The notes: generated from the sequence alone by a model not told the origin. Shown: positions 8,278 to 16,782, numbered from the stretch's first letter. The stretch is DNA of 64,000 nucleotides from Proteiniclasticum ruminis (GCF_900115135.1 NZ_FOVK01000002.1:256512-320511), one strand, 5' to 3'. Translations and numbers: made by a program.

Positions 8278-8291
8278 TGTAAACATTTACA
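8278..8291 (+). promoter_or_regulatory. Catabolite-responsive element (cre) at the ridA-tnaA start point
   Basis: TGTAAACATTTACA matches the Gram-positive cre consensus TGWAANCGNTNWCA at 13 of 14 positions and has perfect TGTAAA/TTTACA arms. It begins six bases after the -10 box, so it covers the likely start point. CcpA bound there would block transcription while preferred sugars are present. The match is seen; the regulation is inferred. Confidence 0.6.
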
Positions 8292-8310
8292 GATTAAGGA
8301 GGAATATGAG

Positions 8311-8688
8311 TTGAAAAAAGTCATTGCAACCAGCAAAGCACCCGGTGCCATCGGGCCTTACTCACAGGCCATCATTGTAGGCACCATGATCTATACGTCA
8401 GGCCAGCTGCCCATCGATCCAGAGACCGGAGAGATGGTGGCCCATGAGATTGCCCTTCAGACCAGAACGTGTCTGAAAAATGTCAAGGCCATTTTGGAGG
8501 AAGCGGGATCCAATATGGATAAGATTGTGAAGACCACAGTTTTTCTCAGTGATATGGCGAACTTTGTCAAGATGAATGAAGTTTATAAAGAGTTCTTCTC
8601 TGGGGATTTCCCAGCAAGAAGCGCGTTCCAGGTGGCAAGACTGCCAAAGGATGCTCTGGTGGAAATTGAGGTCGTGGCCATTCTGTAG
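8311..8688 (+). CDS. ridA: 2-iminobutanoate/2-iminopropanoate deaminase (RidA/YjgF)
   Basis: A 125-residue RidA protein that hydrolyses reactive enamine/imine intermediates such as 2-aminoacrylate, produced by PLP enzymes, to keto acids and ammonia. The family marks are GAIGPYSQA at the N-terminus, IYTSGQLP, the conserved arginine in ARSAFQVARLP, and VEIEVVA at the end; it forms trimers. The start is TTG at 8311 with AAGGAGG at 8297-8303; the nearer ATG at 8305 is followed by an immediate stop. It lies 44 bases before tryptophanase, whose reaction releases 2-aminoacrylate, so the pairing makes chemical sense. Confidence 0.95.
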   Translation: MKKVIATSKAPGAIGPYSQAIIVGTMIYTSGQLPIDPETGEMVAHEIALQTRTCLKNVKAILEEAGSNMDKIVKTTVFLSDMANFVKMNEVYKEFFSGDFPARSAFQVARLPKDALVEIEVVAIL

Positions 8689-8732
8689 CTTAGTAAAAAG
8701 CACAAATAACGAGGTTGGGGGAAAATTTAGAA

Positions 8733-10118
8733 ATGAGCGTGAAGTATTTTGCAGAGCCTTTCAAGATCAAAATGGTGGAACCCATCAAGATTCTCACCAG
8801 AGAGGAGAGGCTGAAAAAGATCCAAGAGGCGGACTATAACGTTTTTTCACTGGCAGCAGAAGACTGCTATATTGATCTGCTTACAGACAGCGGCACCGGT
8901 GCCATGAGTGCGGACCAATGGGCTGGGATCATGCGGGGGGATGAGTCCTATTCCGGGTCCAAGAGCTTTTACCGTCTTCAGGAGTCGGCGAAGGATATTT
9001 TTGGGTATGCCTTCATTCAGCCGGTGCATCAGGGACGGGCAGCTGAGAAAGTGGTGATGCCGATTCTTCTTGGGAAGGGCAAGGTTTCCATTTCCAATAT
9101 GCATTTTGACACCACCAGAGCTCACGTGGAGATAGCAGGGGCAAGGGCTGTGGACTGCGTGGTGCCGGAGGCTCTTGATACAGAGTCCTATGCGCCTTTT
9201 AAAGGGAACATGGACAATGAGCGTCTTGTAAAACTCATCGAAGAGTATGGAAAAGAAAATGTGGGGGCCATCATCATCACGGTGACCAACAACAGTGCTG
9301 GAGGACAGCCGGTTTCCATGAAGAACATCAAAGAGACCTCTGAGATTGCAAAAAAGTATGGCATCAAAGTGGTCATTGATGCAGCAAGATTTGCTGAAAA
9401 CTGCCACTTTATCAAGAGAAGAGAAGAAGGTTATGAAGATAAGTCCATTCGAGAGATTGCAAAAGAGCTCTTCAGCTACGGAGATCTCTTCACCATGAGC
9501 TCCAAGAAGGACGCCATCGTGAACATTGGTGGCCTTGTGGGCGTCAAGGAGGATGCGGATCTTTTTGAGAAGGTCAAAGCCAATACCATACCCTTTGAAG
9601 GGTTCATTTCCTATGGCGGCCTTGCGGGAAGAGATTTGGAAGCTTTGGCCATTGGTCTTCAGGAAGGTGTGGAGGAAGACTTCCTGAAATACCGAATCGG
9701 CCAGATGGAATACCTTTCCGCAAAGCTCACAGAAGCAGGAATACCACACCAGACCCCAGCTGGTGGTCATGCCATATTCCTGGATGCGAAGAAGCTTCTG
9801 CCGCATATTCCATATCACGAGTTCCCGGGTCAGGCTCTGACCATTGAACTCTATCTGGAAGCAGGCATCAGAGGCTGCGACATCGGTTCCTATATGCTGG
9901 GGAACGATCCGGACACAGGGGTGCAGCTGGAATCCCAGTTTGAGTTCACAAGACTGGCGGTGCCAAGAAGAGTGTATACCCAGTCCCATCTGGATGTGAT
10001 TGTGGAAGCGCTTATTGAAATCAAAAAGAGAAAGGACTCCTTAAAAGGGTACGAGATTACCTGGGAGCCTAAGATTTTAAGACATTTCACAGCAAAGCTT
10101 CAGCCACTGTCAAAGTAA
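8733..10118 (+). CDS. tnaA: Tryptophanase
   Basis: PLP enzyme of the tryptophanase/tyrosine phenol-lyase family, cleaving L-tryptophan to indole, pyruvate and ammonia. Family motifs include [22 protein letters not shown] and the PLP lysine in [12 protein letters not shown] (Lys259). Two places separate tryptophanase from tyrosine phenol-lyase: RHFTAKL near the end, where a phenol-lyase has FFTARF (here His451), and CDIGSYMLG, where a phenol-lyase has the arginine-containing SMERG. Both point to tryptophanase. It has 461 residues from ATG 8733; a TTG at 8715 would add six. Cotranscribed with ridA under a cre-like box. Confidence 0.93.
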   Translation: MSVKYFAEPFKIKMVEPIKILTREERLKKIQEADYNVFSLAAEDCYIDLLTDSGTGAMSADQWAGIMRGDESYSGSKSFYRLQESAKDIFGYAFIQPVHQGRAAEKVVMPILLGKGKVSISNMHFDTTRAHVEIAGARAVDCVVPEALDTESYAPFKGNMDNERLVKLIEEYGKENVGAIIITVTNNSAGGQPVSMKNIKETSEIAKKYGIKVVIDAARFAENCHFIKRREEGYEDKSIREIAKELFSYGDLFTMSSKKDAIVNIGGLVGVKEDADLFEKVKANTIPFEGFISYGGLAGRDLEALAIGLQEGVEEDFLKYRIGQMEYLSAKLTEAGIPHQTPAGGHAIFLDAKKLLPHIPYHEFPGQALTIELYLEAGIRGCDIGSYMLGNDPDTGVQLESQFEFTRLAVPRRVYTQSHLDVIVEALIEIKKRKDSLKGYEITWEPKILRHFTAKLQPLSK

Positions 10119-10134
10119 TAAAAAGAGAAATTGA

Positions 10135-10183
10135 AGAACCCATTCCTTTTGATTTGAGTCAAAAGGGATGGGTTCTTGTTTTT
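10135..10183 (+). terminator. Intrinsic terminator after tnaA
   Basis: GAACCCATTCCTTTTGA pairs with TCAAAAGGGATGGGTTC over 17 bases, followed by TTGTTTTT. Confidence 0.92.
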
Positions 10184-10301
10184 ATCCGATGCTCCTGGAG
10201 AAGCAGAGAAGGAGAGCTCACCCCGTGGACTTTTTTCTGCTGAGAATCATGGAGTATAAGCTAAAGGAGAAAGAATTTCAGAAATCGGTTTCTAAATGAT
10301 G

Positions 10302-10330
10302 TTGCAAAACGTTATATAACGTTATATAAT
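10302..10330 (+). promoter_or_regulatory. Promoter of the gntR-PTS operon with operator in the spacer
   Basis: TTGCAA (10302-10307) and TATAAT (10325-10330) are 17 bases apart. The spacer and part of the -10 are two tandem copies of AACGTTATAT (10308-10317 and 10318-10327). Across them runs the perfect palindrome GTTATATAAC (10311-10320), with the GT...AC ends usual for GntR-family operators. Repression by the adjacent GntR protein is inferred. The start point would lie at about 10337, almost on the ribosome site, so an ATG at 10329 inside the -10 box cannot be the start codon. Confidence 0.75.
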
Positions 10331-10352
10331 GACTAAAAAGGAGGTTAAGAAA

Positions 10353-11090
10353 GTGAAACATGTCTATAATGATTCGGCTACTCCACTTCATGCACAGGTA
10401 TCCAAAGCACTGATGGAAGACATCGCCAATGGAAAGTATGTGTATGGCGCGAAAATTCCTTCCGAACCGGAGCTTTGCAAACAGTTTGATGTCAGCAGAA
10501 TCACTGTGAGAAAAGCTGTGGAGAACCTTCAGGAAAAAGGGATTCTTATCAAGAAAATGGGGAAAGGTACTTTTGTTGCGTACCCGAAGATCGTGGAAGA
10601 TTCCTCTTCAGGGGGAAGCTTTACAAAATCCTGTATGCTAATTAATGCAGTACCTTCCACAAAAGTGCTGTCTAAGGAAAAGATTTCACAGGATAAAGTC
10701 AGCAGCCTGAAAGAGCGTCCATTATTTCCTGACAATCAAGAGGTGATCTGTGTAGAAAGAGTAAGAAGCGCCAATGGAATACCTGTGATTTATGAGTTTG
10801 ATTATTTTTATGAGCATCACACCTATATCTTCGATGCGGATTTGGAAAACAGACAGCTCATGGAAGTTATTTCAAGCAATACTGGGATCATAGAAGATGA
10901 GGTGGAAGAAATGTTTGAGATTGAATATGCAAACAAGATCATCGCCGGAGTGCTCCAATGTCCCAAGGGAACGCCATTACTCCATGTGAAGCAGAAGGTG
11001 ATTTCAGAAAATGGAGAACTGATTTATTACAACGAACAGTATATCAGGCAGGACCTTTATAAATATGTTGTTCGTACGAAGAGGGGATAA
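10353..11090 (+). CDS. GntR-family (HutC/UTRA) transcriptional regulator
   Basis: A 245-residue repressor-type protein: an N-terminal winged helix (about residues 1-70) with the classic GntR pattern PLHAQVSKAL, KIPSEPELCKQFDVSR and TVRKAVENLQEKG, then a UTRA effector domain with the closing YNEQYIRQDLYKYV. HutC-type regulators commonly bind a phosphosugar. The GTG at 10353 is chosen, with AAAGGAGG at 10338-10345; the in-frame ATG at 10329 overlaps the -10 box. It is the first gene of the PTS operon (two bases before EIIA) and most likely controls it through the palindrome in its own promoter. Confidence 0.9.
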   Translation: MKHVYNDSATPLHAQVSKALMEDIANGKYVYGAKIPSEPELCKQFDVSRITVRKAVENLQEKGILIKKMGKGTFVAYPKIVEDSSSGGSFTKSCMLINAVPSTKVLSKEKISQDKVSSLKERPLFPDNQEVICVERVRSANGIPVIYEFDYFYEHHTYIFDADLENRQLMEVISSNTGIIEDEVEEMFEIEYANKIIAGVLQCPKGTPLLHVKQKVISENGELIYYNEQYIRQDLYKYVVRTKRG

Positions 11091-11092
11091 AA

Positions 11093-11521
11093 GTGGAAGA
11101 ACAAAAGATGAAGAAAAAAATATTTATTGCGACCCACGCTGATTTATCAGAAGGATTTAAAAATGCGGCAAAGCTCATTGTTGGAAGCAGTGCGGATGAA
11201 ATCACCACATTTTGTCTGTATGAAGGACAAAGTGCAGAGGATTTCAAAAAACAGATCAAAGAATATAAAGAAGCCCATCCATCCATGGACATCATCGTAC
11301 TCTCAGATCTCTTTGGTGCAAGCATTTTCAATGCCATGGTTGAACTGCACACCATGGAAGATGTATATGTTGTTACGGGTGTGAACTTGGGGCTGGTGCT
11401 TGATTTATTGCTGGAAGACAGAAAAATCAATCTGGAACTCCTCAAAGAAAAAATCAGTACTGCCCAAAAAGGCGTATTGGTCCTTGATCATATGGAGAAA
11501 GATACAGGAGATGAGTTCTAA
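11093..11521 (+). CDS. PTS mannose-family EIIA component
   Basis: A 142-residue EIIA of the mannose/sorbose PTS family. It accepts phosphate from HPr on the histidine of FIATHADLSEGF (His near residue 15) and passes it to EIIB. The later LSDLFGASIFNAM resembles the DLxGGSPxN motif of the family with the second glycine-serine altered. The start is uncertain: GTG 11093 has GAGGGG six bases upstream; ATG 11108 would remove five residues and also fits the family. It is followed without a gap by the BtpA-like gene. Confidence 0.87.
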   Translation: MEEQKMKKKIFIATHADLSEGFKNAAKLIVGSSADEITTFCLYEGQSAEDFKKQIKEYKEAHPSMDIIVLSDLFGASIFNAMVELHTMEDVYVVTGVNLGLVLDLLLEDRKINLELLKEKISTAQKGVLVLDHMEKDTGDEF

Positions 11522-12265
11522 ATGAATAAAGTATATGAGCTGTTCAAAAATACATCACCCTTACTTGGCATGCTGCACCTAAAAGGTTCAGATCCAGAGG
11601 ACGTGCTAAGCCGTGCAAAGAAAGAGATTGACCTCTACTTCGATAACGGAGTGGATGCAGTCATCGTAGAAAATTATTTTGGGAATTATTATCATATGGT
11701 AGAAGTTCTGAAACACCTGTCTGAGAATTACAAAGACAAGATCTATGGGGTGAACTGCCTCAATATGGATGCCATGGGATTTGAACTGGCCATAAACTAT
11801 GGGGCAAAGTTCGTTCAGCTGGATTCTGTAGCAGGTCATCTGAAAGAAAGAGATGACCACTCCTTTGAAGCTTTTATGAATCTTTACAGGTCCAAAACAG
11901 ACGCACTTGTTTTTGGTGGGGTTCGGTTCAAGTATCAGCCGTATCTGTCAGGCAGATCCTTGGAAGAAGATCTGACTCTTGCGAAAGAACGATGTGATGC
12001 CATTGTCGTGACGGGGGACCATACGGGCCAGGAAACGGATCTTGAAAAAATTAAAGAGTTTAGGAAAATCCTTGGGGAGTTCCCGATGATCATTGGTGCT
12101 GGCCTCACGCCAGACAATGCCAAAGTGCAGATGCAGTATGCTGACGGTGCTATTGTTGGCAGTTACTTCAAAGAGAACTATAAAGACGAGGGTGAAGTAG
12201 ACAAGACCCATGTGAAGCAGATGGTTGAGCTGTTTCATGAGATTAGGAGGGATAAAAATGATTAA
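11522..12265 (+). CDS. BtpA/SgcQ-family TIM-barrel protein
   Basis: A 247-residue protein of the BtpA/SgcQ family (PF03437), a predicted TIM barrel whose reaction is not established. Visible marks are the N-terminal LLGMLHLKG (in place of the usual GMIHL), DAVIVENYFGN in the second strand and the late phosphate-loop-like GAGLTPDNAKVQMQYADGAIVGSYFK, which resembles phosphate-binding loops of barrel enzymes acting on phosphosugars. Its ATG directly follows the EIIA stop, and it overlaps EIIB by eight bases, so it is translationally linked to the PTS. In E. coli the homologue SgcQ is also PTS-linked. A role on the imported phosphosugar is inferred. Confidence 0.85.
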   Translation: MNKVYELFKNTSPLLGMLHLKGSDPEDVLSRAKKEIDLYFDNGVDAVIVENYFGNYYHMVEVLKHLSENYKDKIYGVNCLNMDAMGFELAINYGAKFVQLDSVAGHLKERDDHSFEAFMNLYRSKTDALVFGGVRFKYQPYLSGRSLEEDLTLAKERCDAIVVTGDHTGQETDLEKIKEFRKILGEFPMIIGAGLTPDNAKVQMQYADGAIVGSYFKENYKDEGEVDKTHVKQMVELFHEIRRDKND

Positions 12266-12728
12266 GCTTTCTCGAGTGGACCACAGATTGATACACGGTC
12301 AGGTTGCTTTTTCCTGGTCGAAGTTTCTAGGAATTGATCTGATTCTGATACCCAGTGACTCCATCGTCCATGACGATCTTAGAATCAGTATGCTCCGCAT
12401 TGCCAAGCCCGATAACATGAAGCTCATCATTAAAAATATAGCGGAGTCTGTGGAAGCCATTAATACAGGGAAAACGGACAAATATAAAATGATGATTCTT
12501 TTTGAAAGCGTGGAGGATGCGTATAACCTCATTTCACAGTGTCCCAGCATCAAGGAGCTGAACTTGGGAGGGATGAAGAACTCCAGTGAAAGAAGACAGA
12601 TCTCCAAAGCCGTTCACTTGTCGGATACGGATATTAAAAACATTACAGAGCTTGTGGAAAATGGAGTGGATGTCACCGTTCAGCTGGTGCCAGATGACGA
12701 TAAAGTACAAATCATGAGTTTATTATAG
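12258..12728 (+). CDS. PTS mannose-family EIIB component
   Basis: A 156-residue cytoplasmic EIIB of the mannose/sorbose class. The phosphorylated histidine is in the N-terminal RVDHRLIHGQV, and the following FSWSK, LGIDLILIPSD and LRIAKPDNMK are typical. The closing region (ITELVENGVDVTVQLVPDD) also matches. The ATG at 12258 has TAGGAGG at 12244-12250 and overlaps the end of the BtpA-like gene. An in-frame upstream start at 12225 lies within that gene and lacks a ribosome site. Confidence 0.92.
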   Translation: MIKLSRVDHRLIHGQVAFSWSKFLGIDLILIPSDSIVHDDLRISMLRIAKPDNMKLIIKNIAESVEAINTGKTDKYKMMILFESVEDAYNLISQCPSIKELNLGGMKNSSERRQISKAVHLSDTDIKNITELVENGVDVTVQLVPDDDKVQIMSLL

Positions 12729-12740
12729 GGGGGATAATCA

Positions 12741-13499
12741 ATGTTTATCAATACACTGCTCATCATAGCCGTCGCATTTTTTGCATACATGCATAGTTAC
12801 ATGGGGTCCACCATGCACAACCGTCCCATCATCGTAGCTCCATTGGTGGGGTTGGTTCTAGGGGATCTCACCACAGGAATTCTTGTGGGAGCCACTTTGG
12901 AACTGGTCTTCATGGGGGCCTTTCCCATCGGTGCCAGCAATCCGCCGGACTTTGTGTCAGGAACCATCATAGCCACAGGATTTATCATCATGTCGGGTCA
13001 GGAAATCGCAGCAGCCGTTGCCTTGGCTGTGCCCATTGCCACCCTGGTGCTCTTATTTGATAATTTTTTAATGACGGTGGTTCTGATCCAGGCGGCTCAT
13101 ATTGCGGATAAGTACGCAGAAAAGGGAGACATTGAAAGCGTTGAGAAGATCCAAAGAATTGCGGGTATCGGAAATAAAGTGATTCTTGCACTGGTTGTCG
13201 GGTTAGGGTTTTACGTTGGGGTACCGCTGATCGAAAAGATCCTTGCCTTTATTCCGGACTTTGTCATCCATGGCATGGATGTGGCCGCGGGTATTCTGCC
13301 TGCCATCGGATTTGCCATGCTGGCGAGGATGATGATCAATAAAGAGCTCTTTCCATTCCTTCTCCTGGGATTCCTCTTGTCTGCCTACTTGAATATCCCA
13401 ATACTGGGCATCGGTCTTTTTGGATTATGTATTGCGCTTTACTATGTGAACCAGAACCAAAGCAAACAGGAGGTAGCAGCAGATGAAAATGAGTTCTAA
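12741..13499 (+). CDS. PTS mannose-family EIIC component
   Basis: A 252-residue polytopic membrane protein forming the translocation channel together with EIID. The stretch RPIIVAPLVGLVLGD, followed by GILVGATLELVFMGAFPIGA, is the signature of mannose/sorbose-type EIIC. About six to seven hydrophobic segments cover the protein. GGGGGAT precedes the ATG. The end overlaps the EIID start by 17 bases. Sugar specificity cannot be read from the sequence. Confidence 0.92.
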   Translation: MFINTLLIIAVAFFAYMHSYMGSTMHNRPIIVAPLVGLVLGDLTTGILVGATLELVFMGAFPIGASNPPDFVSGTIIATGFIIMSGQEIAAAVALAVPIATLVLLFDNFLMTVVLIQAAHIADKYAEKGDIESVEKIQRIAGIGNKVILALVVGLGFYVGVPLIEKILAFIPDFVIHGMDVAAGILPAIGFAMLARMMINKELFPFLLLGFLLSAYLNIPILGIGLFGLCIALYYVNQNQSKQEVAADENEF

Positions 13500-14316
13500 T
13501 AAAGAGGGACAAAAGACAACACTACTGACCAAGAAGGACATGCGCCAGTGCTTCACAAGATCCTGCACTTTGGATTCTTCCTGGAATTATGAAAGAATGC
13601 AGAATCTGGCCTATGCTTATATGATGGCTCCTGTGATCAGAAGACTCTACAGCAATAAAGAAGATCGGGCAGAAGCGCTGAAGAGGCATTTGGAGTTCAT
13701 GTCCGTGACACCTCATATCAGCACAGTTCTTGTTGGGATTTCTGCTGCCATGGAAGAAGAAAATGCACAGAACAAGGAGTTTGATGAAACGTCCATAAAC
13801 GCCGTTAAAGCTTCACTCATGGGACCTTTGGCAGGCATTGGGGATTCTTTCTTCTGGGGCACTTTAAAGATCATAGCAGCCGGCATAGGGATTTCCTTAG
13901 CGCAGCAGGGGAATATCCTGGGTCCCATCCTGTTTTTCCTGATCATCAATATTCCTGCGTTTCTCGCCAGATTCTTTGGTCTGAAGTTTGGTTATAAATA
14001 TGGCGTGAAGCTGTTTACGAAGTTTGAAGAAAATCATCTCATTGCGAAGGTTACCCATGCAGCTTCCTTGGTGGGACTCATGGTCATCGGTGGGATGGTA
14101 GCATCCATGATTTATTTTGAACTGCCCATGATGATTGGTACAGGGGAATTTGCAGAACCTCTGCAAGGGTATATCAATCAGATCATGCCAGGACTTTTCC
14201 CAGTGGTCTTTTTCTCCATTGCCTATTATTTACTGGGTAAAAAAGTGAAGACAACAACCATGCTTCTCTGGCTCATCGGATTGTCTGTTCTTCTCTCCTT
14301 TTTCGGTATCGTGTAA
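13483..14316 (+). CDS. PTS mannose-family EIID component
   Basis: A 277-residue membrane component unique to mannose-type PTS. It has the cytoplasmic N-terminal part with SWNYERMQNLAYAYMMAPVI, the motif MEEENAQNKEFDETSINAVKA in two parts, then SLMGPLAGIGDSFFWGTL, which identifies EIID, and several C-terminal membrane segments. AGGAGG lies about ten bases before ATG 13483, inside the end of EIIC, suggesting translational coupling. Last gene of the operon; a weak hairpin (14329-14365) and a strong terminator follow. Confidence 0.93.
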   Translation: MKMSSNKEGQKTTLLTKKDMRQCFTRSCTLDSSWNYERMQNLAYAYMMAPVIRRLYSNKEDRAEALKRHLEFMSVTPHISTVLVGISAAMEEENAQNKEFDETSINAVKASLMGPLAGIGDSFFWGTLKIIAAGIGISLAQQGNILGPILFFLIINIPAFLARFFGLKFGYKYGVKLFTKFEENHLIAKVTHAASLVGLMVIGGMVASMIYFELPMMIGTGEFAEPLQGYINQIMPGLFPVVFFSIAYYLLGKKVKTTTMLLWLIGLSVLLSFFGIV

Positions 14317-14447
14317 TCCCTTCTTCTTCGGGAGGATGGAGATAACACCCCCTCCATTCTTCCCGTTTCAGATGGAATAAGCGGATGGAAGCTGTTAAGG
14401 CGCACTGAAATCTCCATGGAATCCATCTGAATTCAAAAGAAGGTGAA

Positions 14448-14512
14448 AGAACTTTGGCGCATTTTATCTCTAAGGAGATAAAGTACACCAAAGTTCTATT
14501 TTTGTTGTTTTT
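14448..14512 (+). terminator. Strong terminator after the mannose-type PTS operon
   Basis: AGAACTTTGG (14448-14457) pairs with CCAAAGTTCT; inside is a second stem TTTATCTC/GGAGATAAA. ATTTTTGTTGTTTTT follows. A less regular hairpin at 14329-14365 precedes it. Confidence 0.85.
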
Positions 14513-14593
14513 CTGTCATCTTAGAAGAAAAGGAAGAAGATAGTATGATACTATAGAAAGAAGGTATTATTATAAACAGCTGGAGGTTCATAT

Positions 14594-15460
14594 ATGGATA
14601 AAAAGAATAAAGGTCAGATCCTGGTCATTGTAGGTGCTCTTCTCTTGCTTCTAGTAAACAACTTCAGTCTGCGGCATAAGCTTTCAGACCTGCAGCTGGA
14701 GCTTCAGAACATTAGAGGATCCATCTCCGCCATTTCCTTTAATGATGGTGGCATGGAGTACCGGATCATGGAAGAGCTCAAAAAAGGAGCCAGTGCTTTG
14801 GCTTCTTCAGAAACAAAGCTGTCCTTTAAAAATGGCAAACTCATGCTGGATGTCACGTTGGTCCCCAAAATGCTGCAGCCAGGGAGCACATACTATGTGG
14901 TGTCCGGGTATGATAAAGTGGAGGCCAGAGCGCAGAATGGAACGTCATTTGTGGCTTCACTTCCATTTGATGTGGCAGAAAACAATCAGGTGTACGCTGT
15001 CATAGAGACAGAAGAAGGGGCTCTCCAGGAAAAGCTTCCTGAAATCTATGTGGATCAGTACTTTGCCATTGATATCAGAAGCATGAGTCTGGAAGAAACC
15101 GATAAGAAAATTGTTATGGATCTCACGGCAGTCACAGAAGAGAGTGCTGTCTTTTTAGAATCTTTAAATGAAGTATCTGCAGTGGTCTTGAATGAAAAAA
15201 ATGAGGAAACCGATAGACTTGAGATGAAAGAAACGGATGTGGTGCTTCCTGATTCAGAACACGATTACGGGTTTGCCCACAAAGCTTTTACAGTGAGCCT
15301 TCCAGAAGAACTGTACGAAATGGATCTGTTCAAAGTTGTTGTAGAGCTGAAGAACTATGGTGTTACCATGATTTCGGATGAAGTCTATCAGTACAGTAGT
15401 GATGGCACAGAGATGAATGGTGTTATGGGTGCAGGCTTCAGAATATCCTTTGAGGAGTAG
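14594..15460 (+). CDS. Membrane-anchored hypothetical protein
   Basis: A 288-residue protein with a short basic N-terminus (MDKKNKGQ) and one hydrophobic segment (about residues 8-24), followed by a likely coiled-coil stretch (SDLQLELQNIRGSISA) and a long extracytoplasmic, strand-rich region without recognised domains. No lipobox or wall-sorting motif is seen. The ATG at 14594 has CTGGAGG at about 14580. The palindrome ATAGTATGATACTAT lies at 14540-14554 in its likely promoter. It is monocistronic and shares a bidirectional terminator with the convergent oxidoreductase. Its function is not recognised. Confidence 0.65.
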   Translation: MDKKNKGQILVIVGALLLLLVNNFSLRHKLSDLQLELQNIRGSISAISFNDGGMEYRIMEELKKGASALASSETKLSFKNGKLMLDVTLVPKMLQPGSTYYVVSGYDKVEARAQNGTSFVASLPFDVAENNQVYAVIETEEGALQEKLPEIYVDQYFAIDIRSMSLEETDKKIVMDLTAVTEESAVFLESLNEVSAVVLNEKNEETDRLEMKETDVVLPDSEHDYGFAHKAFTVSLPEELYEMDLFKVVVELKNYGVTMISDEVYQYSSDGTEMNGVMGAGFRISFEE

Positions 15461-15490
15461 GTAGAACAGAATAAACTATAAAGAGAAAAT

Positions 15491-15554
15491 AAAAACCCCG
15501 ACCATCGCCGAACAGTAAGACTAAAAAACTGTTTCGTGATGGTCGGGGTTCTGC
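15491..15554. terminator. Bidirectional terminator between convergent genes
   Basis: AACCCCGACCATC pairs with GATGGTCGGGGTT over 13 bases, with an internal GAACAGT/ACTGTTTC extension. T-rich tracts occur on both strands outside the stem, serving the genes ending at 15460 (+) and 15563 (-). Confidence 0.85.
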
Positions 15555-15562
15555 TTTAATGA

Positions 15563-16483
15563 TCAGATGCCTCTTAAAAGGGAATCCATGACTCTTTGAG
15601 TAGCCAGAGCTTCCATACCGGAAGAAGGCATTTCATGGTTGAGTAGAATGGCATCGGAAAAGGCGTCGATGGCATCGCTGAAGCCCTTTACCTTTTCCAC
15701 CGTATCCCATTGGGAAGGAGATTTGATTCTGGTTTCGTTCTTCACATCGGTCTCCATGGTTGCAAGATCGATGACCCGGATGGTTTTTCCTTCTTTCACC
15801 AGTTCCATGAGTTCCAGTGTTTTTCCAGAATCCCGATGAAGGAGGGTCTCCACCTGAAGCCCTTCTGGGCTAACAAATCTGTGCTTTGCGTAGATGAGCT
15901 GATTGTCGCCATTCACCTCAATATTCCCGTCCTCCATGATGAGTTTTCCGTCCACCAGCCACCTGGCGGTGTCCACCAGATGGATATAATCATCATTGAG
16001 CGTGAAGAGAGCATCTTCCGGTCCGATGCGGCCGCAGCGGTTCTTCACGATCCGGATGAGAGAGGTGGGGGTGATCTCGTCTTTCACCGCCTGATAAAGG
16101 GGGGCGAATCTTCGGTTGAAGTTCACCATGAGCTTCGCCTGATGGTGAACAGAGTAGAAGACCAGTCTTTCACATTCCTCCACCGTAGGTGCAAGAGGTT
16201 TATCGATCATCACGTGGATGCCTTTTTCCAGGAAAAATTTGGCCAAGGTAAAATGACTGTCTGTGGACGCATTGATGATGACAGCATCCACATCTTCAGA
16301 AAGAGCTGTAAGGCTTTCATAGGCTTTGACCCGGTATTCTTTTTCAAAAGCGTCCCGTCTTTCTTTTGTTCTGGCATATCCTCCCACTAAAGTCCATTTG
16401 GTTTCCTTGGAGAGTACAGGCATATAGGCTTTTCTGCAGATGGAACCTAATCCCACCAGTCCCAGTTTGATTCTTTCATCCAT
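15563..16483 (-). CDS. Gfo/Idh/MocA-family oxidoreductase
   Basis: A 306-residue NAD(P)-dependent dehydrogenase-type protein with an N-terminal Rossmann fold (LGLVGLGSICRKAYMPVL) and the family's catalytic-lysine motif, here IDKPLAPTVEEC in place of EKP. The C-terminal alpha/beta domain carries NDDYIHLVDTARWLVDG, corresponding to the usual DxxxHxxD region. The substrate, probably a sugar or cyclitol derivative, is unknown. The ATG at 16483 has GGGAGGA just upstream; a longer start at 16510 lacks one. It stands alone and is only distantly like the two paralogues near 50 and 53 kb. Confidence 0.85.
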   Translation of the reverse strand: MDERIKLGLVGLGSICRKAYMPVLSKETKWTLVGGYARTKERRDAFEKEYRVKAYESLTALSEDVDAVIINASTDSHFTLAKFFLEKGIHVMIDKPLAPTVEECERLVFYSVHHQAKLMVNFNRRFAPLYQAVKDEITPTSLIRIVKNRCGRIGPEDALFTLNDDYIHLVDTARWLVDGKLIMEDGNIEVNGDNQLIYAKHRFVSPEGLQVETLLHRDSGKTLELMELVKEGKTIRVIDLATMETDVKNETRIKSPSQWDTVEKVKGFSDAIDAFSDAILLNHEMPSSGMEALATQRVMDSLLRGI

Positions 16484-16718
16484 TTTTATTCCTCCCACGC
16501 GATCAGGCATTGGATAATCTTCTCTAAATTCAGATAATTTCAGTATATATCCTCATTATAGCTAGAATCGCCTATGGTGACAACAGAAGCTTTGTAAAAG
16601 ACGTGGAGAAAGGGACTACTTTTCTCCATATCTTTATTCAATAGACAAGGCGTGGAGTTTTCTGCTTATAAACATAAAAAGACAGATTATCTTTCCGAAA
16701 TATTTAAGGGTTTATTCA

Positions 16719-16746
16719 TTGACTATCGGTCAGTCAGTGATAAAAT
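16719..16746 (+). promoter_or_regulatory. Promoter and TetR-type operator of the ABC transporter operon
   Basis: TTGACT (16719-16724), a 16-base spacer and TAAAAT (16741-16746). Overlapping the -35 and spacer is TGACTATCGGTCAGTCA (16720-16736), whose outer arms TGACT/AGTCA are perfectly inverted, in the style of TetR operators built on TGACTGACC-like half sites. The TetR gene at the end of this operon is the likely ligand. Confidence 0.65.
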
Positions 16747-16782
16747 GAAGCATATACCAAAAGAAAGAAAAGGTGAATAAAA

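Noticed and set aside
8847-9989. Minus-strand open frame of 380 codons opposite tryptophanase
   Set aside because: Shadow of tnaA; unlikely composition and no family features.
10329-10331. ATG at 10329 as start of the GntR gene
   Set aside because: It overlaps the -10 box, so it would not be in the transcript; GTG 10353 has a strong ribosome site.
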